A DNA stretch of 64,000 bases from Phycisphaerales bacterium. GTDB taxonomy: Bacteria > Planctomycetota > Phycisphaerae > Phycisphaerales > UBA1924. Location: the NCBI GenBank assembly GCA_016699835.1, contig CP064987.1, positions 2,170,001 through 2,234,000 on the forward strand, in the 5' to 3' direction. A program made the position numbers and the translations under genes. Shown piece by piece: positions 1 through 11,436 of the stretch. The notes beneath the pieces are model-generated. The model did no database searches, had not been told where the DNA came from, and saw only the letters and a list, made by a program, of their open reading frames with translations. Within the stretch, counting starts at the first letter, position 1. Every line of letters begins with the position of its first letter.

Positions 1-3435
<3,435 letters not shown>

Positions 3436-3489
3436 TCCCCTACACCACGGACCACGGCCAAACGGCTGGATCCATCTCGATCTCTCCTC

Positions 3490-3520
3490 CGCCTCGCGAC
3501 CACTAGCGGGGCGTTTTCAT
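3490..3520 (+). terminator. Rho-independent terminator after rpoC
   Basis: An 8-bp stem, CGCCTCGC (3490-3497) with GCGGGGCG (3506-3513) and one G-T wobble, has an 8-base loop and is followed by TTTT. It lies 55 bases after the rpoC stop, so the following Fic gene is probably a separate transcript or is reached by read-through. Confidence 0.7.
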
Positions 3521-3556
3521 TCCCGCGACATCCATCCAACAATCGTGAACGTGTCC

Positions 3557-4342
3557 ATGAGTTTGCCCCAACCCCTGCTCGCGTTCGAGGCCGAGGCCAA
3601 AACCTTGGCCGCCGAACTCGCACGGATTGACGCGGCGTTCGCGCGATTCCGCTCCGCCCGTGACTCTGGCCACATCCTCCCCAACTCGGTTGAGGCCATT
3701 CGAGTCGAACTCACCTACCACTCCAACGCCATCGAGGGGAGCACGCTCTCCCTCCGAGAGACCCAACTCGTCCTCGAAGGCCACGCCCCGCCCGGCGGCA
3801 AGTCCCTCCGTGAGATCTACGAGGCACGCAACCACGATCGCGCCCTCACCCTGATCGAGTCCTGGGCGCAGGCATGGCCAATCGAGAGGTCGCTCACCGA
3901 GGACGATCTCTTGCAACTGCACGCTCAGGTGCTCGCCGACATCGATCCGAGATCCGCCGGCCGACTCCGGACCGATCGCGTGCTCATCAAGGGCTCCCGC
4001 TTCATCCCGCCCGGTTCGCACACTTTTTCCACGCTCGTTCCAGCACTTCTCGAGCGTGCCAATCGGCCAGGCTCTCACCCTGCACTCCAAGCCGCAGAAC
4101 TCCACTACAACCTCGTCGCCGTCCACCCTTTCGCCGATGGCAACGGCCGGACCGCGAGGCTTCTCATGAACCTCCACCTCCTTCGCCAGGGCTTTCCGCA
4201 CACCATCATCGAGGTCGATCGGCGTGCCCAGTATCTCTCGGCACTCGAAGACGCCAACGCCGGCAACGCCGAGCCATTCGCCCGATTCATCGCCGACTGC
4301 GTCGACCGTTCCATCGAGCGCCTCGTCGGCAACGATGACTGA
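3557..4342 (+). CDS. Fic/DOC family protein with N-terminal inhibitory motif
   Basis: Fic enzymes usually transfer AMP from ATP to a hydroxyl group of a target protein. The 261-residue protein has the complete active motif HPFADGNGR at residues 190-198. Upstream, residues 56-61 read SNAIEG, matching the S/T-x-x-x-E-G/N inhibitory helix, so the inhibitor is part of the same chain (class II Fic). The ATG at 3557 is the first good start in this frame and leaves the rpoC terminator intact; the same frame is open further upstream only inside rpoC. No separate antitoxin gene is visible. A housekeeping or stress AMPylator is therefore more likely than a toxin-antitoxin module. The target is not predictable from sequence. 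Confidence 0.88.
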   Translation: MSLPQPLLAFEAEAKTLAAELARIDAAFARFRSARDSGHILPNSVEAIRVELTYHSNAIEGSTLSLRETQLVLEGHAPPGGKSLREIYEARNHDRALTLIESWAQAWPIERSLTEDDLLQLHAQVLADIDPRSAGRLRTDRVLIKGSRFIPPGSHTFSTLVPALLERANRPGSHPALQAAELHYNLVAVHPFADGNGRTARLLMNLHLLRQGFPHTIIEVDRRAQYLSALEDANAGNAEPFARFIADCVDRSIERLVGNDD

Positions 4343-4436
4343 TCCGGCCCATCTCCCAGGGTCGTATCGCAACCAACGCAATGCTACCAGCGCCATTCAC
4401 AGCCGATTCCAGCCTCACCCGCTACCCTCACCAATC

Positions 4437-5552
4437 GTGTCGGCCAACACCCCTCTCCGCCTGCTCGTCGTCCTCCCCACCTGGGTCGGCGATGTGTGCA
4501 TGGCGACGCCCACGCTCCGACTCCTCCGCGAGCGATACAAAGGCTCGTTCCTCGGCGTGCTCGCCCGCCCCGGCTCGGAATCGCTCATCGATAACGCCGG
4601 CCTCTTCGACGAGGTCCACGTCGCCAAGCCCGAGGGCGTCATGGGCCCCAAACGCCTCGCCCAGATGCTCCGCCCGCGCCGGTACGACACGGCCCTCCTC
4701 CTCCCCAACTCCTTCTCCACCGCGCTCATCGCCCGCATCGCCGGCATCCCCAACCGCATCGGCTACGAGCGCGACGCGAGATCCTTTCTGCTCACGCGCA
4801 CCGTCAAGGTCCCGCGCACGCCCGATGGCCGCTGGCTCCCCGTCTCGCTCCATGACTACCACTACAACCTTGTCGCGCGCACGCTCTTCGCCGCGCCGAA
4901 CACGCCCCTCCCCGATCCCAATCGCGTGATCCCGCTCCCCGCCGGGCGATTCCTGGAACTCACCATCGACGACGCCGAGCGCGAGGCCGGCCGCGCCGTG
5001 ATCGCTCGCGCCGGACTCTCCGACGCCGATGACTTCGCCATGCTCACCCCCGGCGCGAACAACGACGCCAAGCACTGGCCGGTCGACCGCTTCGCCGCCC
5101 TCGCGCGGCATCTCGTCGATCGCCACGCGCTCCCCGTGCTCGTCAACGGCGCGCCACGCGAGAGCGACCTCGCGAACGAACTCGTCCGCCGCGCCGATCG
5201 TCCCGGTCGAGTCATCGCCCTCCCCGCGCTCGGGCTCGACATGCACTCGCTCAAGGCCCTCATCGCTCGCGCGAGCCTCATGGTGACCAACGACACCGGC
5301 CCGCGCCACATGGGCGCCGCCCTAGGCACACCCCTGGTCTCTCTCTTCGGGCCCACCGACTATCGCCTCGCCAGCGTCCCCACGCGTGGCCCGGAGATCG
5401 TCCTCAAGGCCGACCCGTCTCTTCCCCTCGAACTCTTCGCCAACGACTTCCCGGACCGTTGCTCCATGGACCGAATCGAGGTCAAGACGGTCCTTGAAGC
5501 GGCCGATCAGGTGCTTGGCCGGGTCGCCAGTCGTGCGACGACGCACTCTTGA
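4437..5552 (+). CDS. Glycosyltransferase family 9 (lipopolysaccharide heptosyltransferase-like)
   Basis: Family 9 enzymes transfer heptose from ADP-heptose to the lipopolysaccharide inner core. The 371-residue product opens with the family signature around LLVVLPTWVGDVCMATPTLR, has the mid-chain TPGANNDAKHWP segment, and near the C-terminus carries TNDTGPRHMGAALGTPLVSL, the usual GT9 nucleotide-sugar motif. It most resembles WaaF (heptosyltransferase II). No ATG fits the expected N-terminus; the GTG at 4437 just before the first beta strand is the likely start, though the frame is open further upstream. A GmhB-like heptose phosphatase is encoded at 10799-11389, which supports a heptose-containing envelope glycan. 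Acceptor specificity cannot be read from sequence. Confidence 0.88.
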   Translation: MSANTPLRLLVVLPTWVGDVCMATPTLRLLRERYKGSFLGVLARPGSESLIDNAGLFDEVHVAKPEGVMGPKRLAQMLRPRRYDTALLLPNSFSTALIARIAGIPNRIGYERDARSFLLTRTVKVPRTPDGRWLPVSLHDYHYNLVARTLFAAPNTPLPDPNRVIPLPAGRFLELTIDDAEREAGRAVIARAGLSDADDFAMLTPGANNDAKHWPVDRFAALARHLVDRHALPVLVNGAPRESDLANELVRRADRPGRVIALPALGLDMHSLKALIARASLMVTNDTGPRHMGAALGTPLVSLFGPTDYRLASVPTRGPEIVLKADPSLPLELFANDFPDRCSMDRIEVKTVLEAADQVLGRVASRATTHS

Positions 5553-5576
5553 CCCTCTCGCCCGATCCACTACCAT
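5549..5576 (+). promoter_or_regulatory. Possible sigma70-type promoter for tRNA-Ala
   Basis: TTGACC (5549-5554) and TACCAT (5571-5576) are separated by 16 bases, about 60 bases upstream of the tRNA. It overlaps the end of the GT9 gene. The spacing is right but the -10 box is only a fair match, so this is tentative. Confidence 0.3.
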
Positions 5577-5637
5577 TGACGCTCGGCTAATACGCCCAAA
5601 GGCGTGGCCGCCACATCCCGAATCGCCCATTCAACCT

Positions 5638-5712
5638 GGGGGCATAGCTCAGTTTTGGTAGAGCGCTTCCATGGCATGGAAGAGGTCAGGGGTTCGAGTC
5701 CCCTTGCCTCCA
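5638..5712 (+). tRNA. tRNA-Ala(GGC)
   Basis: A 75-base cloverleaf. The acceptor stem is GGGGGCA (5638-5644) with TGCCTCC (5705-5711), including the G3-U70 wobble that marks alanine tRNAs. The D arm is GCTC...GAGC, the anticodon stem CTTCC/GGAAG encloses loop ATGGCAT with anticodon GGC, and the T arm is AGGGG/CCCCT around TTCGAGT. The discriminator is A5712; CCA is not encoded. Confidence 0.95.
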
Positions 5713-5725
5713 CTTCCCAGGTCCC

Positions 5726-5760
5726 ACGCCCCGCACCATCCGCGGGGCGTGTCCTTTTTT
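5726..5760. terminator. Terminator after tRNA-Ala
   Basis: A perfect 9-bp stem ACGCCCCGC (5726-5734) / GCGGGGCGT (5742-5750) with a 7-base loop is followed by GTCC and TTTTTT. It terminates the tRNA transcript on the + strand and lies 25 bases past the stop of the convergent ppk gene. Confidence 0.85.
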
Positions 5761-5784
5761 GAGATTTGACTCGGCGTCGCCGGC

Positions 5785-7953
5785 TCAGCCATACGCCGCG
5801 TCGCGCATCAGCGTCTCAAACGTTCCCAGCGACTCAACGCCATTGGGGTCCACGCCCTCACCGATCTCGCGCCGGGCATATGTCCCGTCAGGGCGCATGT
5901 CCCACGCGTTGCGACGGTCCGCCAGCATCACCTCGATCGTCCGCGTCAGGCGCTGGCGAGACTCCTTGTCGCTCACCGGCGTCGTGACCTCGACCCGGTT
6001 CGACAGGTTGCGGTACATCCAGTCCGCGCTCCCGATGAACCAGTCGCCATCGTTCGGGTCGTCCTGTCCCGCGGCAAAGTGGAAGATCCGCGAGTGCTCG
6101 AGGAACCGCCCGATCACCGAGACCACCCTGATGTTCTCGCTCAACCCCGCCACGCCCGGACGGATGCAGCAGAACCCGCGAACGATGAGCGTGATCGAGA
6201 CCCCCGCCTGGCTCGCCGCGTACAGACGCTCGGCGACCTCGCGGTCCTCCATCGAGTTGATCTTCGCGACAATCCGCGCCGGCCGGCCCCTCTTCGCGTT
6301 CTCCATCTCCCGAGCGATGAGCGCGTAGAACCGGTCCCGCATGTTGAAGGGCGCGACCAGCAGCGTCTGGAACTCCTGCCCCGCCGCCAGCCCCGTCAGA
6401 TAGTTGAACACGTTCACGAGATCCGCCGTGATCTCCGGGTCGCACGTGAGCAACCCAAGATCCGTATACAAAAGCGCCGTCTTGGGGTTGTAGTTCCCCG
6501 TGCCCAGGTGGGCGTAGCAGCGCAGCCCGTGCTTCTCGCGACGGACGACCAGGCTCGTCTTGCAGTGGGTCTTGAGCCCGCGCACGCCATACGCCACGTG
6601 CACGCCCGCCTTCTCCAACTGTCTCGCGAATCGCACATTCCGGCTCTCGTCGAACCGCGCCCGCAGTTCCACGAGGCACGCGACCTGCTTCCCCGACTCC
6701 GCCGCCCGGATCAGCGACTCGATAAACGGCGAGTCGGGGCTCGTGCGATAGAGCGTCTGCTTGATCGTCACGACCTCGGGGTCCGCCGCCGCCGCCGCGA
6801 TGAATCGCTCGACGCTCGCGTTGAAACTCTCGTACGGGTGATGGAGCAGGATGTCCCCACGCCGGATCGTCGCGAAGATATTCCCCGGCGCTCGATCGAG
6901 CGACGGCTCGCTCGCCAGCCGCGGCGGCACCACCGGCTTCCAAGGCGTCGTCTTCAGGTCCGCCCGATCCACGTCCACGATCTCAAGCAGCGCCGAATAC
7001 TCCGCTTCCGCCGGCTGCTCGTACACGTCCTTCTGGTCCATCCGCAACTTGTCGAGCAGCCACCGCAAAAGCGTCGGCGAGGGGTCTGGCTCGATCTCCA
7101 GACGCACGGCCCTCGCGAACTTCCGCTGCTTCAAGTCCTCCTCGATCGACTGCAGCAGATTCAGCGTCTCGAAGTCGTCTTTCTGGATTCCCGCCGACCG
7201 CGTCACGCGGAAGTACACGTGCTCCAGGATCTTCATCCCCGGGAACAGGTCACCAAGGTTGTTGCGGATGACATCAAGAAGCAGGATGAACCGGATCGAC
7301 TTCGATCCGTTGAGCCTCGGCAGCGGGATAAACCGCCGGATTGTCGGCGGGATCTTCAGACGCGCATACTCCCGCGCCGGCTCCTCGCCACCACTCGCGG
7401 CTCGCGTCGCCACCACCGCCACATTGTCCGACAGGTTCGACACAAACGGAAACCGGTGCGTCGGATTCACCGCGAGGGGCGTCAATGCCGAGAACACGTT
7501 CGCCCGATACCACGAGTCCGCCCAGTTCTTCTCCTCGGGTAAGAGCGCGTCGTACCGAACGATGTGGATGTCGTTCTGCGCGAGCAGAGGCAGGATCTGC
7601 TTCTGATAGACCCGCGTTTGCTCGACGTCCAACTCCTGCACCAGTTCACGCACCGCCTGCAACTGCTGCCGGGGCGTCATCCCGTCGGGCCCGACCGCCG
7701 TGATCCCCGCGTGCACCTGCCGCTTGAGCAGGCCCACGCGCTTCATGAAGAACTCGTCGAGATTGCTCGTGTAGATCGCGAGGAACTTCAGCCGCTCCAG
7801 GATCGGCACGCGATCGTCGCCCGCCTGCGCCAAGACGCGTCGATTGAACTCCAGCCACGACACGTCACGGTTGATGAAACGCGGCTCGGGTTCCGCCGGC
7901 ACTCCGGCGCTCGTCGCGGCCTGCGGGGATTTGGTCTTGCGAAGCGGGGGCAC
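5785..7953 (-). CDS. ppk1: Polyphosphate kinase 1
   Basis: Reversibly polymerises the gamma-phosphate of ATP into inorganic polyphosphate. The 722-residue length is typical of PPK1. The N-terminal domain starts RFINRDVSWLEFNRRVL and continues with LKFLAIYTSNLDEFFMKRV. The catalytic C-terminal domains contain AHLGTGNYN, with the histidine expected to be phosphorylated, and IGRFLEHSRIFHF with the second essential histidine, ending with GSADWMYRNLSNRVE. It is read on the minus strand, ends convergently with the tRNA transcript, and lies 22 bases downstream of the PTPS-like gene, so the two may share a transcript. No ppx gene is adjacent. Confidence 0.96.
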   Translation of the reverse strand: MPPLRKTKSPQAATSAGVPAEPEPRFINRDVSWLEFNRRVLAQAGDDRVPILERLKFLAIYTSNLDEFFMKRVGLLKRQVHAGITAVGPDGMTPRQQLQAVRELVQELDVEQTRVYQKQILPLLAQNDIHIVRYDALLPEEKNWADSWYRANVFSALTPLAVNPTHRFPFVSNLSDNVAVVATRAASGGEEPAREYARLKIPPTIRRFIPLPRLNGSKSIRFILLLDVIRNNLGDLFPGMKILEHVYFRVTRSAGIQKDDFETLNLLQSIEEDLKQRKFARAVRLEIEPDPSPTLLRWLLDKLRMDQKDVYEQPAEAEYSALLEIVDVDRADLKTTPWKPVVPPRLASEPSLDRAPGNIFATIRRGDILLHHPYESFNASVERFIAAAAADPEVVTIKQTLYRTSPDSPFIESLIRAAESGKQVACLVELRARFDESRNVRFARQLEKAGVHVAYGVRGLKTHCKTSLVVRREKHGLRCYAHLGTGNYNPKTALLYTDLGLLTCDPEITADLVNVFNYLTGLAAGQEFQTLLVAPFNMRDRFYALIAREMENAKRGRPARIVAKINSMEDREVAERLYAASQAGVSITLIVRGFCCIRPGVAGLSENIRVVSVIGRFLEHSRIFHFAAGQDDPNDGDWFIGSADWMYRNLSNRVEVTTPVSDKESRQRLTRTIEVMLADRRNAWDMRPDGTYARREIGEGVDPNGVESLGTFETLMRDAAYG

Positions 7954-7975
7954 GTCTCGATTCCGTTTCCAGTTC

Positions 7976-8359
7976 TCAACGCGCCGGACACCGATATCTC
8001 GCGGTGCATCCCGGCGCTTCCGTCACGCTCACCCACGCCACGCGGGCCGCCGGCGCCAGCGACGCGTCCAGCACTGCCGCCAAAGATTCGGCGATGTGCC
8101 GAGCCATGTTCTCGGCCGTCGGATTCACGCGCGTGAACGGCTCAATTCCATGGAGATCGGCGTTCCGGAGAGGCAAGATCACCTCATCCAGTACCTCTTC
8201 CACCGTGTGAAAATCGCACAGAAGCCCGTCCGAGTCCAGCGTCTCACCCTCGATGCACACCGTCACATGCCAGTTATGCCCGTGCATCGTCTCCCGCTGC
8301 CCACCCACCGAAAGGGCGTGGGCCGCACAAAACTCGCGCTCGACCGTCAACTCAAACAT
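7976..8359 (-). CDS. 6-pyruvoyl-tetrahydropterin synthase / QueD family protein
   Basis: Members of this T-fold family act on 7,8-dihydroneopterin triphosphate in pterin or queuosine pathways. The 127-residue protein has the zinc ligands His14 (FCAAH) and His26/His28 (MHGHNWHV), the DFHTVEEVLDEVI segment and the family spacing NPTAENMARHIAE. The catalytic cysteine of QueD, normally four residues before the first His of HGH, is replaced by Arg22. The only nearby cysteine is Cys11 in FCAAH. The fold assignment is therefore strong, but the reaction is open. It lies directly upstream of ppk1 on the same strand. Confidence 0.85.
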   Translation of the reverse strand: MFELTVEREFCAAHALSVGGQRETMHGHNWHVTVCIEGETLDSDGLLCDFHTVEEVLDEVILPLRNADLHGIEPFTRVNPTAENMARHIAESLAAVLDASLAPAARVAWVSVTEAPGCTARYRCPAR

Positions 8360-8443
8360 GGGCTGGGACTGTAGCGAACGCCGTGCTACGTTCCTGTCTG
8401 TTCAGCAATCTCATTCCTCTTCATGTACTGTTCGGAGCGTGTT

Positions 8444-9919
8444 ATGTCCCAGTCCGCACCACTCATGCTCAGTGTCTCCGGCTGTCGCGGGATCGTCGGC
8501 CAATCGCTCACGCCCGAGGTCATCGCCCGCTTCGCTGGCGCCTACGCGTCGTGGCTCGTCGAGCGCGCCGCCGGTCGATCCGTCACCATCGTTCTCGGAC
8601 GTGACGGGCGCGCGGGGAGCCACATGGTTCGTGCCGCCGCCGTCGCCGGAATCACTGGCGCCGGCGTGCGCGTCGTGGATCTCGGCGTCGCAATGACCCC
8701 GACCACCGCCGTCATGACCGACTCCTACTCGCGCCAACTCCCCTCGACGCTCGTCGCCGGAATGGTCCTGACCGCGAGCCACAACCCGCAGATGTGGAAC
8801 GGGCTCAAGTGCCTCCTCGCCGAGGGCGGCCTCCACGGCTCCTCCGCCTGTGCGCCCCCGGCCGAGTTCGCCACCCAGATCATCGAGCGATTCAACGGCG
8901 CCAAGCCCAGTGCCGTCGCGTGGGACCGCATCGGCGCGCTCACGGGCGACGCCTCCGGCGCTGATGAGCACGTCGATCGAATGCTCGGCGCCATCGAAGA
9001 CGCCGGCGTCTGGAAGGACGCCTCAACGCTCGGCATCGGGCTCAAGGTCGCCGTCGATTCCGTCAACTCGTCGGGCGTCACCGGCGCGCGCCAGGCGCTC
9101 GAAGCCCTGGGCTGCGAAGAGATCCTCCACCTCGGGAGCGACGAGTCGGGCATCTTCCCTCACCCGCCAGAGCCAACCGAAGAGAACCTCGGCGGCAAGG
9201 GCGGCCTGTGCGACGCCGTGCGCGAGGCCTCCTGCCACGTCGGTTTCGCCCAGGATCCCGACGCCGACCGTCTCGCCATCATCGACGAGCGCGGGAAGTA
9301 CATCGGCGAGGAGCACACGCTGGCGTTGGGCGCGCTCGCGCTCCTCGAGGCCGAGCGTGCCGCAGGACGCAAGACCGCCGACGCCACGCTCGTCACGAAC
9401 CTCTCCACGAGCCGCATGATCGATGATGTCGCAGCAAAGTTCGGCGCCAGGGTCGTCCGCACGGCCGTCGGCGAGGCCAACGTCGTCGAGGCGATGAAGT
9501 CGAAGTCCTCCGTCGCGGGCGGCGAGGGGAACGGCGGCGTGATCTGGCCCCGCGTCGCCTACGTCCGCGATTCCCTCTCCGCCATGGCCCTCACCCTCGC
9601 CCTTCTCGCCCGAGAGAAGAAGCCGCTGAGCACCATCGTCGCCTCGATGCCCGCCTACGCCATCGAGAAGCGCAAGGTCGAGATCCGCACGCGTGACGAC
9701 GCCACCCCCGCCATCGAGCGCATCGCCAAGGCCCACGCCGCCGCCAAGGTTGATCGCCAGGATGGCGTGCGCGTGGACTGGCTCGAACGCCGAGAGTGGC
9801 TCCACGTCCGCCCCAGCAACACCGAGCCGATCATGCGCCTCATCGCCGAGGCCCCAACCCAGGCCCGCGCCAAGGCCATCCTCGACGAGGCCGCCTCCCA
9901 CCTCGCGTCTAGTCGCTGA
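8444..9919 (+). CDS. Phosphohexomutase (phosphomannomutase/phosphoglucosamine mutase family)
   Basis: Alpha-D-phosphohexomutases interconvert hexose 1- and 6-phosphates and feed nucleotide-sugar and peptidoglycan synthesis. The 491-residue protein shows all four family motifs in order: the active-site serine loop LTASHNPQMWNGLK, the metal loop QDPDADRLAI, the sugar-binding loop GEGNGGVIWP, and the phosphate-binding loop RPSNTEPIMRLIAEA near the C-terminus. The ATG at 8444 has GGAG six bases upstream; an in-frame ATG at 8423 has no such site. GlmM and ManB share these motifs. The GEGNGG sequence fits archaeal/planctomycete-type GlmM-like enzymes, but substrate choice cannot be fixed here. Confidence 0.9.
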   Translation: MSQSAPLMLSVSGCRGIVGQSLTPEVIARFAGAYASWLVERAAGRSVTIVLGRDGRAGSHMVRAAAVAGITGAGVRVVDLGVAMTPTTAVMTDSYSRQLPSTLVAGMVLTASHNPQMWNGLKCLLAEGGLHGSSACAPPAEFATQIIERFNGAKPSAVAWDRIGALTGDASGADEHVDRMLGAIEDAGVWKDASTLGIGLKVAVDSVNSSGVTGARQALEALGCEEILHLGSDESGIFPHPPEPTEENLGGKGGLCDAVREASCHVGFAQDPDADRLAIIDERGKYIGEEHTLALGALALLEAERAAGRKTADATLVTNLSTSRMIDDVAAKFGARVVRTAVGEANVVEAMKSKSSVAGGEGNGGVIWPRVAYVRDSLSAMALTLALLAREKKPLSTIVASMPAYAIEKRKVEIRTRDDATPAIERIAKAHAAAKVDRQDGVRVDWLERREWLHVRPSNTEPIMRLIAEAPTQARAKAILDEAASHLASSR

Positions 9920-9972
9920 ACCAAACCACGCCCGCTTGGACATCCACCCGCGCCCCTCATAGCGTCTGCACC

Positions 9973-10359
9973 ATGGGACTCCTCGCCTGGCTCTTTGGTG
10001 GTGCGCCGCGTGACGATGACGACGTCGCGCCGGACCGCCACGCCCAGGCCGTCATCCTCCGCCTCCGCCTCTCCGACGAGAACCTCGGCACCAAGGCCGA
10101 GTTCGATCGCTACGAGCAACTCATGAGCCAGATCGCCAGCGCCCTCGCCGATGACGCGCTCGGCGAGGTCAAGTGCGACGAGGCCGGCGACGGGTTCTAC
10201 ACCATCAACTGCGCCGGCCCCAAGGCCGACGACATGTGGGACGCGATGAAGGACCTCATCGAGAAACAGCCCCTCCCCAAAGGCTCCAAGGCCATCCTCC
10301 GCTATGGCCCCATGGGCAGAGCACCCGAGGACGAGATCAACCTCCATTGGGACGGCTAA
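9973..10359 (+). CDS. Conserved-looking hypothetical protein, 128 aa
   Basis: I do not recognise a family. The protein begins MGLLAWLFGG, which could be a short hydrophobic anchor, then an Asp-rich stretch and a folded-looking acidic domain with several predicted helices (FDRYEQLMSQIASALADDAL, DDMWDAMKDLIEKQP) and beta strands (AVILRLRLS, AILRYGP). It follows the phosphohexomutase by 53 bases on the same strand and may be co-transcribed. Codon use matches its neighbours, which supports a real gene. Confidence 0.7.
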   Translation: MGLLAWLFGGAPRDDDDVAPDRHAQAVILRLRLSDENLGTKAEFDRYEQLMSQIASALADDALGEVKCDEAGDGFYTINCAGPKADDMWDAMKDLIEKQPLPKGSKAILRYGPMGRAPEDEINLHWDG

Positions 10360-10379
10360 GCCGAAAGCCGGCTCATCGA

Positions 10380-10667
10380 TCACTCCTCCCGCCCCGGCGC
10401 CGGCGTCCCCCACAACGGTCCATCCCGATATTTCTGCTCATACCACCGGTTCGTCGTCCGCCGCAACTCGGCCATGAATCCAAGCCCGCTCAACTTGTCC
10501 AACTCCATCGTGATCGTCACGCCGTCCGCCTCGATCCGGATCCCCTGAATCACGACGCCCATGCGCTCGGCGATTCCCCTCGCCGTCGCCTCAACCATCG
10601 CCCCCAAGCCCGCTTCATCGAGCGGCGTGCCATGCAGAGCGCGAAGGCGTAGCGTGCACATTTCCAT
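10380..10667 (-). CDS. Hypothetical protein, 95 aa
   Basis: Unrecognised family. No signal peptide, membrane segment or cysteine motif is seen; the sequence alternates helices and strands (GAMVEATARGIAERMGVVIQ, GIRIEADGVTITMELDK) and ends in a basic, Pro-rich tail. It is convergent with the preceding 128-residue gene (20 bases between stops). The frame is uninterrupted and codon bias is the same as in neighbouring genes. Confidence 0.6.
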   Translation of the reverse strand: MEMCTLRLRALHGTPLDEAGLGAMVEATARGIAERMGVVIQGIRIEADGVTITMELDKLSGLGFMAELRRTTNRWYEQKYRDGPLWGTPAPGREE

Positions 10668-10687
10668 CAGTTCCGTCCTCGTCTCGT

Positions 10688-10710
10688 GGGGCAGGCGGCC
10701 CGCCTGCCCC
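10688..10710. repeat. Perfect intergenic palindrome, GC-rich
   Basis: Eleven-base arms GGGGCAGGCGG and CCGCCTGCCCC flank a single C. It lies between two minus-strand genes and resembles other short intergenic hairpins in the window (27624, 33634, 33725, 34908, 41149, 41869, 51041). Confidence 0.6.
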
Positions 10711-10798
10711 TACCAACTCTCTACTCATGCCTGTGCTCTACTCATTCTCATGCACAGGAGGGGGGCGTCCCTTCTGTGACTCCTTCTACCACTCCATC

Positions 10799-11389
10799 TC
10801 AGCCAGCCATCACCCGCTCCACCGCCATCGTGAACACATCCCGCTCCGGATCAATCGGCACACGCACCGCACGTTCCGCCGATATTCCCGCCGCGATCGC
10901 CGCCTCGATATCCCTCGCCCCATCCCCGATCAGCCACGATCGTTGCAGGTCAAGGTGGTGCTCTCGGCACGCCGCCTGAATCATCCCAGGCCCCGGCTTG
11001 CGCCACGAGTGCTCCCCCGCGAACGCCCCCGTCGCGTTGGGATGGAATGGACAGAAATAGAACGCAGTCGGTAACGCCTCTGGCCCCAGCAGGTCCACCA
11101 CCCTCGTGTTGACCCGCACGACATCCGCGACGCCGCACGCCCCCCGCGCCACGGCCCCCTGGTTCGAGACCACAACCACTACGAACCCGGCCTGTTTCAG
11201 GCGGGTAAGTCCCTCGCGAACGCCCGGGAGTAGCCGTACCCGTTCGGGATCAGTGAGGTCGCCCACCTTGCCCGGCGGAAGTGGGGGCTCCAGCGAGTTG
11301 CACTCGATGAGCGTGTCATCCCGATCTAGGAAGATGGCAGGCCGAGAGTCCAATGCCGAAGTACCTTGGGTTGGTGCCACGCGTGGCAC
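10799..11389 (-). CDS. HAD-family phosphatase, GmhB-like (heptose bisphosphate phosphatase family)
   Basis: GmhB removes the 7-phosphate of D-glycero-manno-heptose 1,7-bisphosphate on the way to ADP-heptose; a histidinol-phosphatase role is the usual alternative. The 196-residue protein has HAD motif I FLDRDDTL with Asp22 and Asp24, motif II VVVSNQG, and WRKPGPGM...IGDGARDIEAA for motifs III and IV. In E. coli GmhB zinc is held by Cys-x-His and Cys-x-Cys; here FCPFHP keeps the first pair but the second is HSW, so the zinc site is at best altered. The start is GTG at 11389, inside a palindrome. It overlaps the longest possible start of the divergent DUF4230 gene. Confidence 0.8.
   Translation of the reverse strand: MPRVAPTQGTSALDSRPAIFLDRDDTLIECNSLEPPLPPGKVGDLTDPERVRLLPGVREGLTRLKQAGFVVVVVSNQGAVARGACGVADVVRVNTRVVDLLGPEALPTAFYFCPFHPNATGAFAGEHSWRKPGPGMIQAACREHHLDLQRSWLIGDGARDIEAAIAAGISAERAVRVPIDPERDVFTMAVERVMAG
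11374..11389. repeat. 16-bp perfect palindrome at a divergent gene start
   Basis: GTGCCACGCGTGGCAC lies over the GTG start of the minus-strand HAD gene and about 50 bases upstream of the DUF4230 start on the plus strand. It may act as an operator for both or be one of the intergenic hairpins found elsewhere in the window. Confidence 0.45.
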
Positions 11390-11436
11390 TTTGGAAGGAG
11401 TGTTCGATCAACCGTAGCGGCACAACCAGGAGGGTG

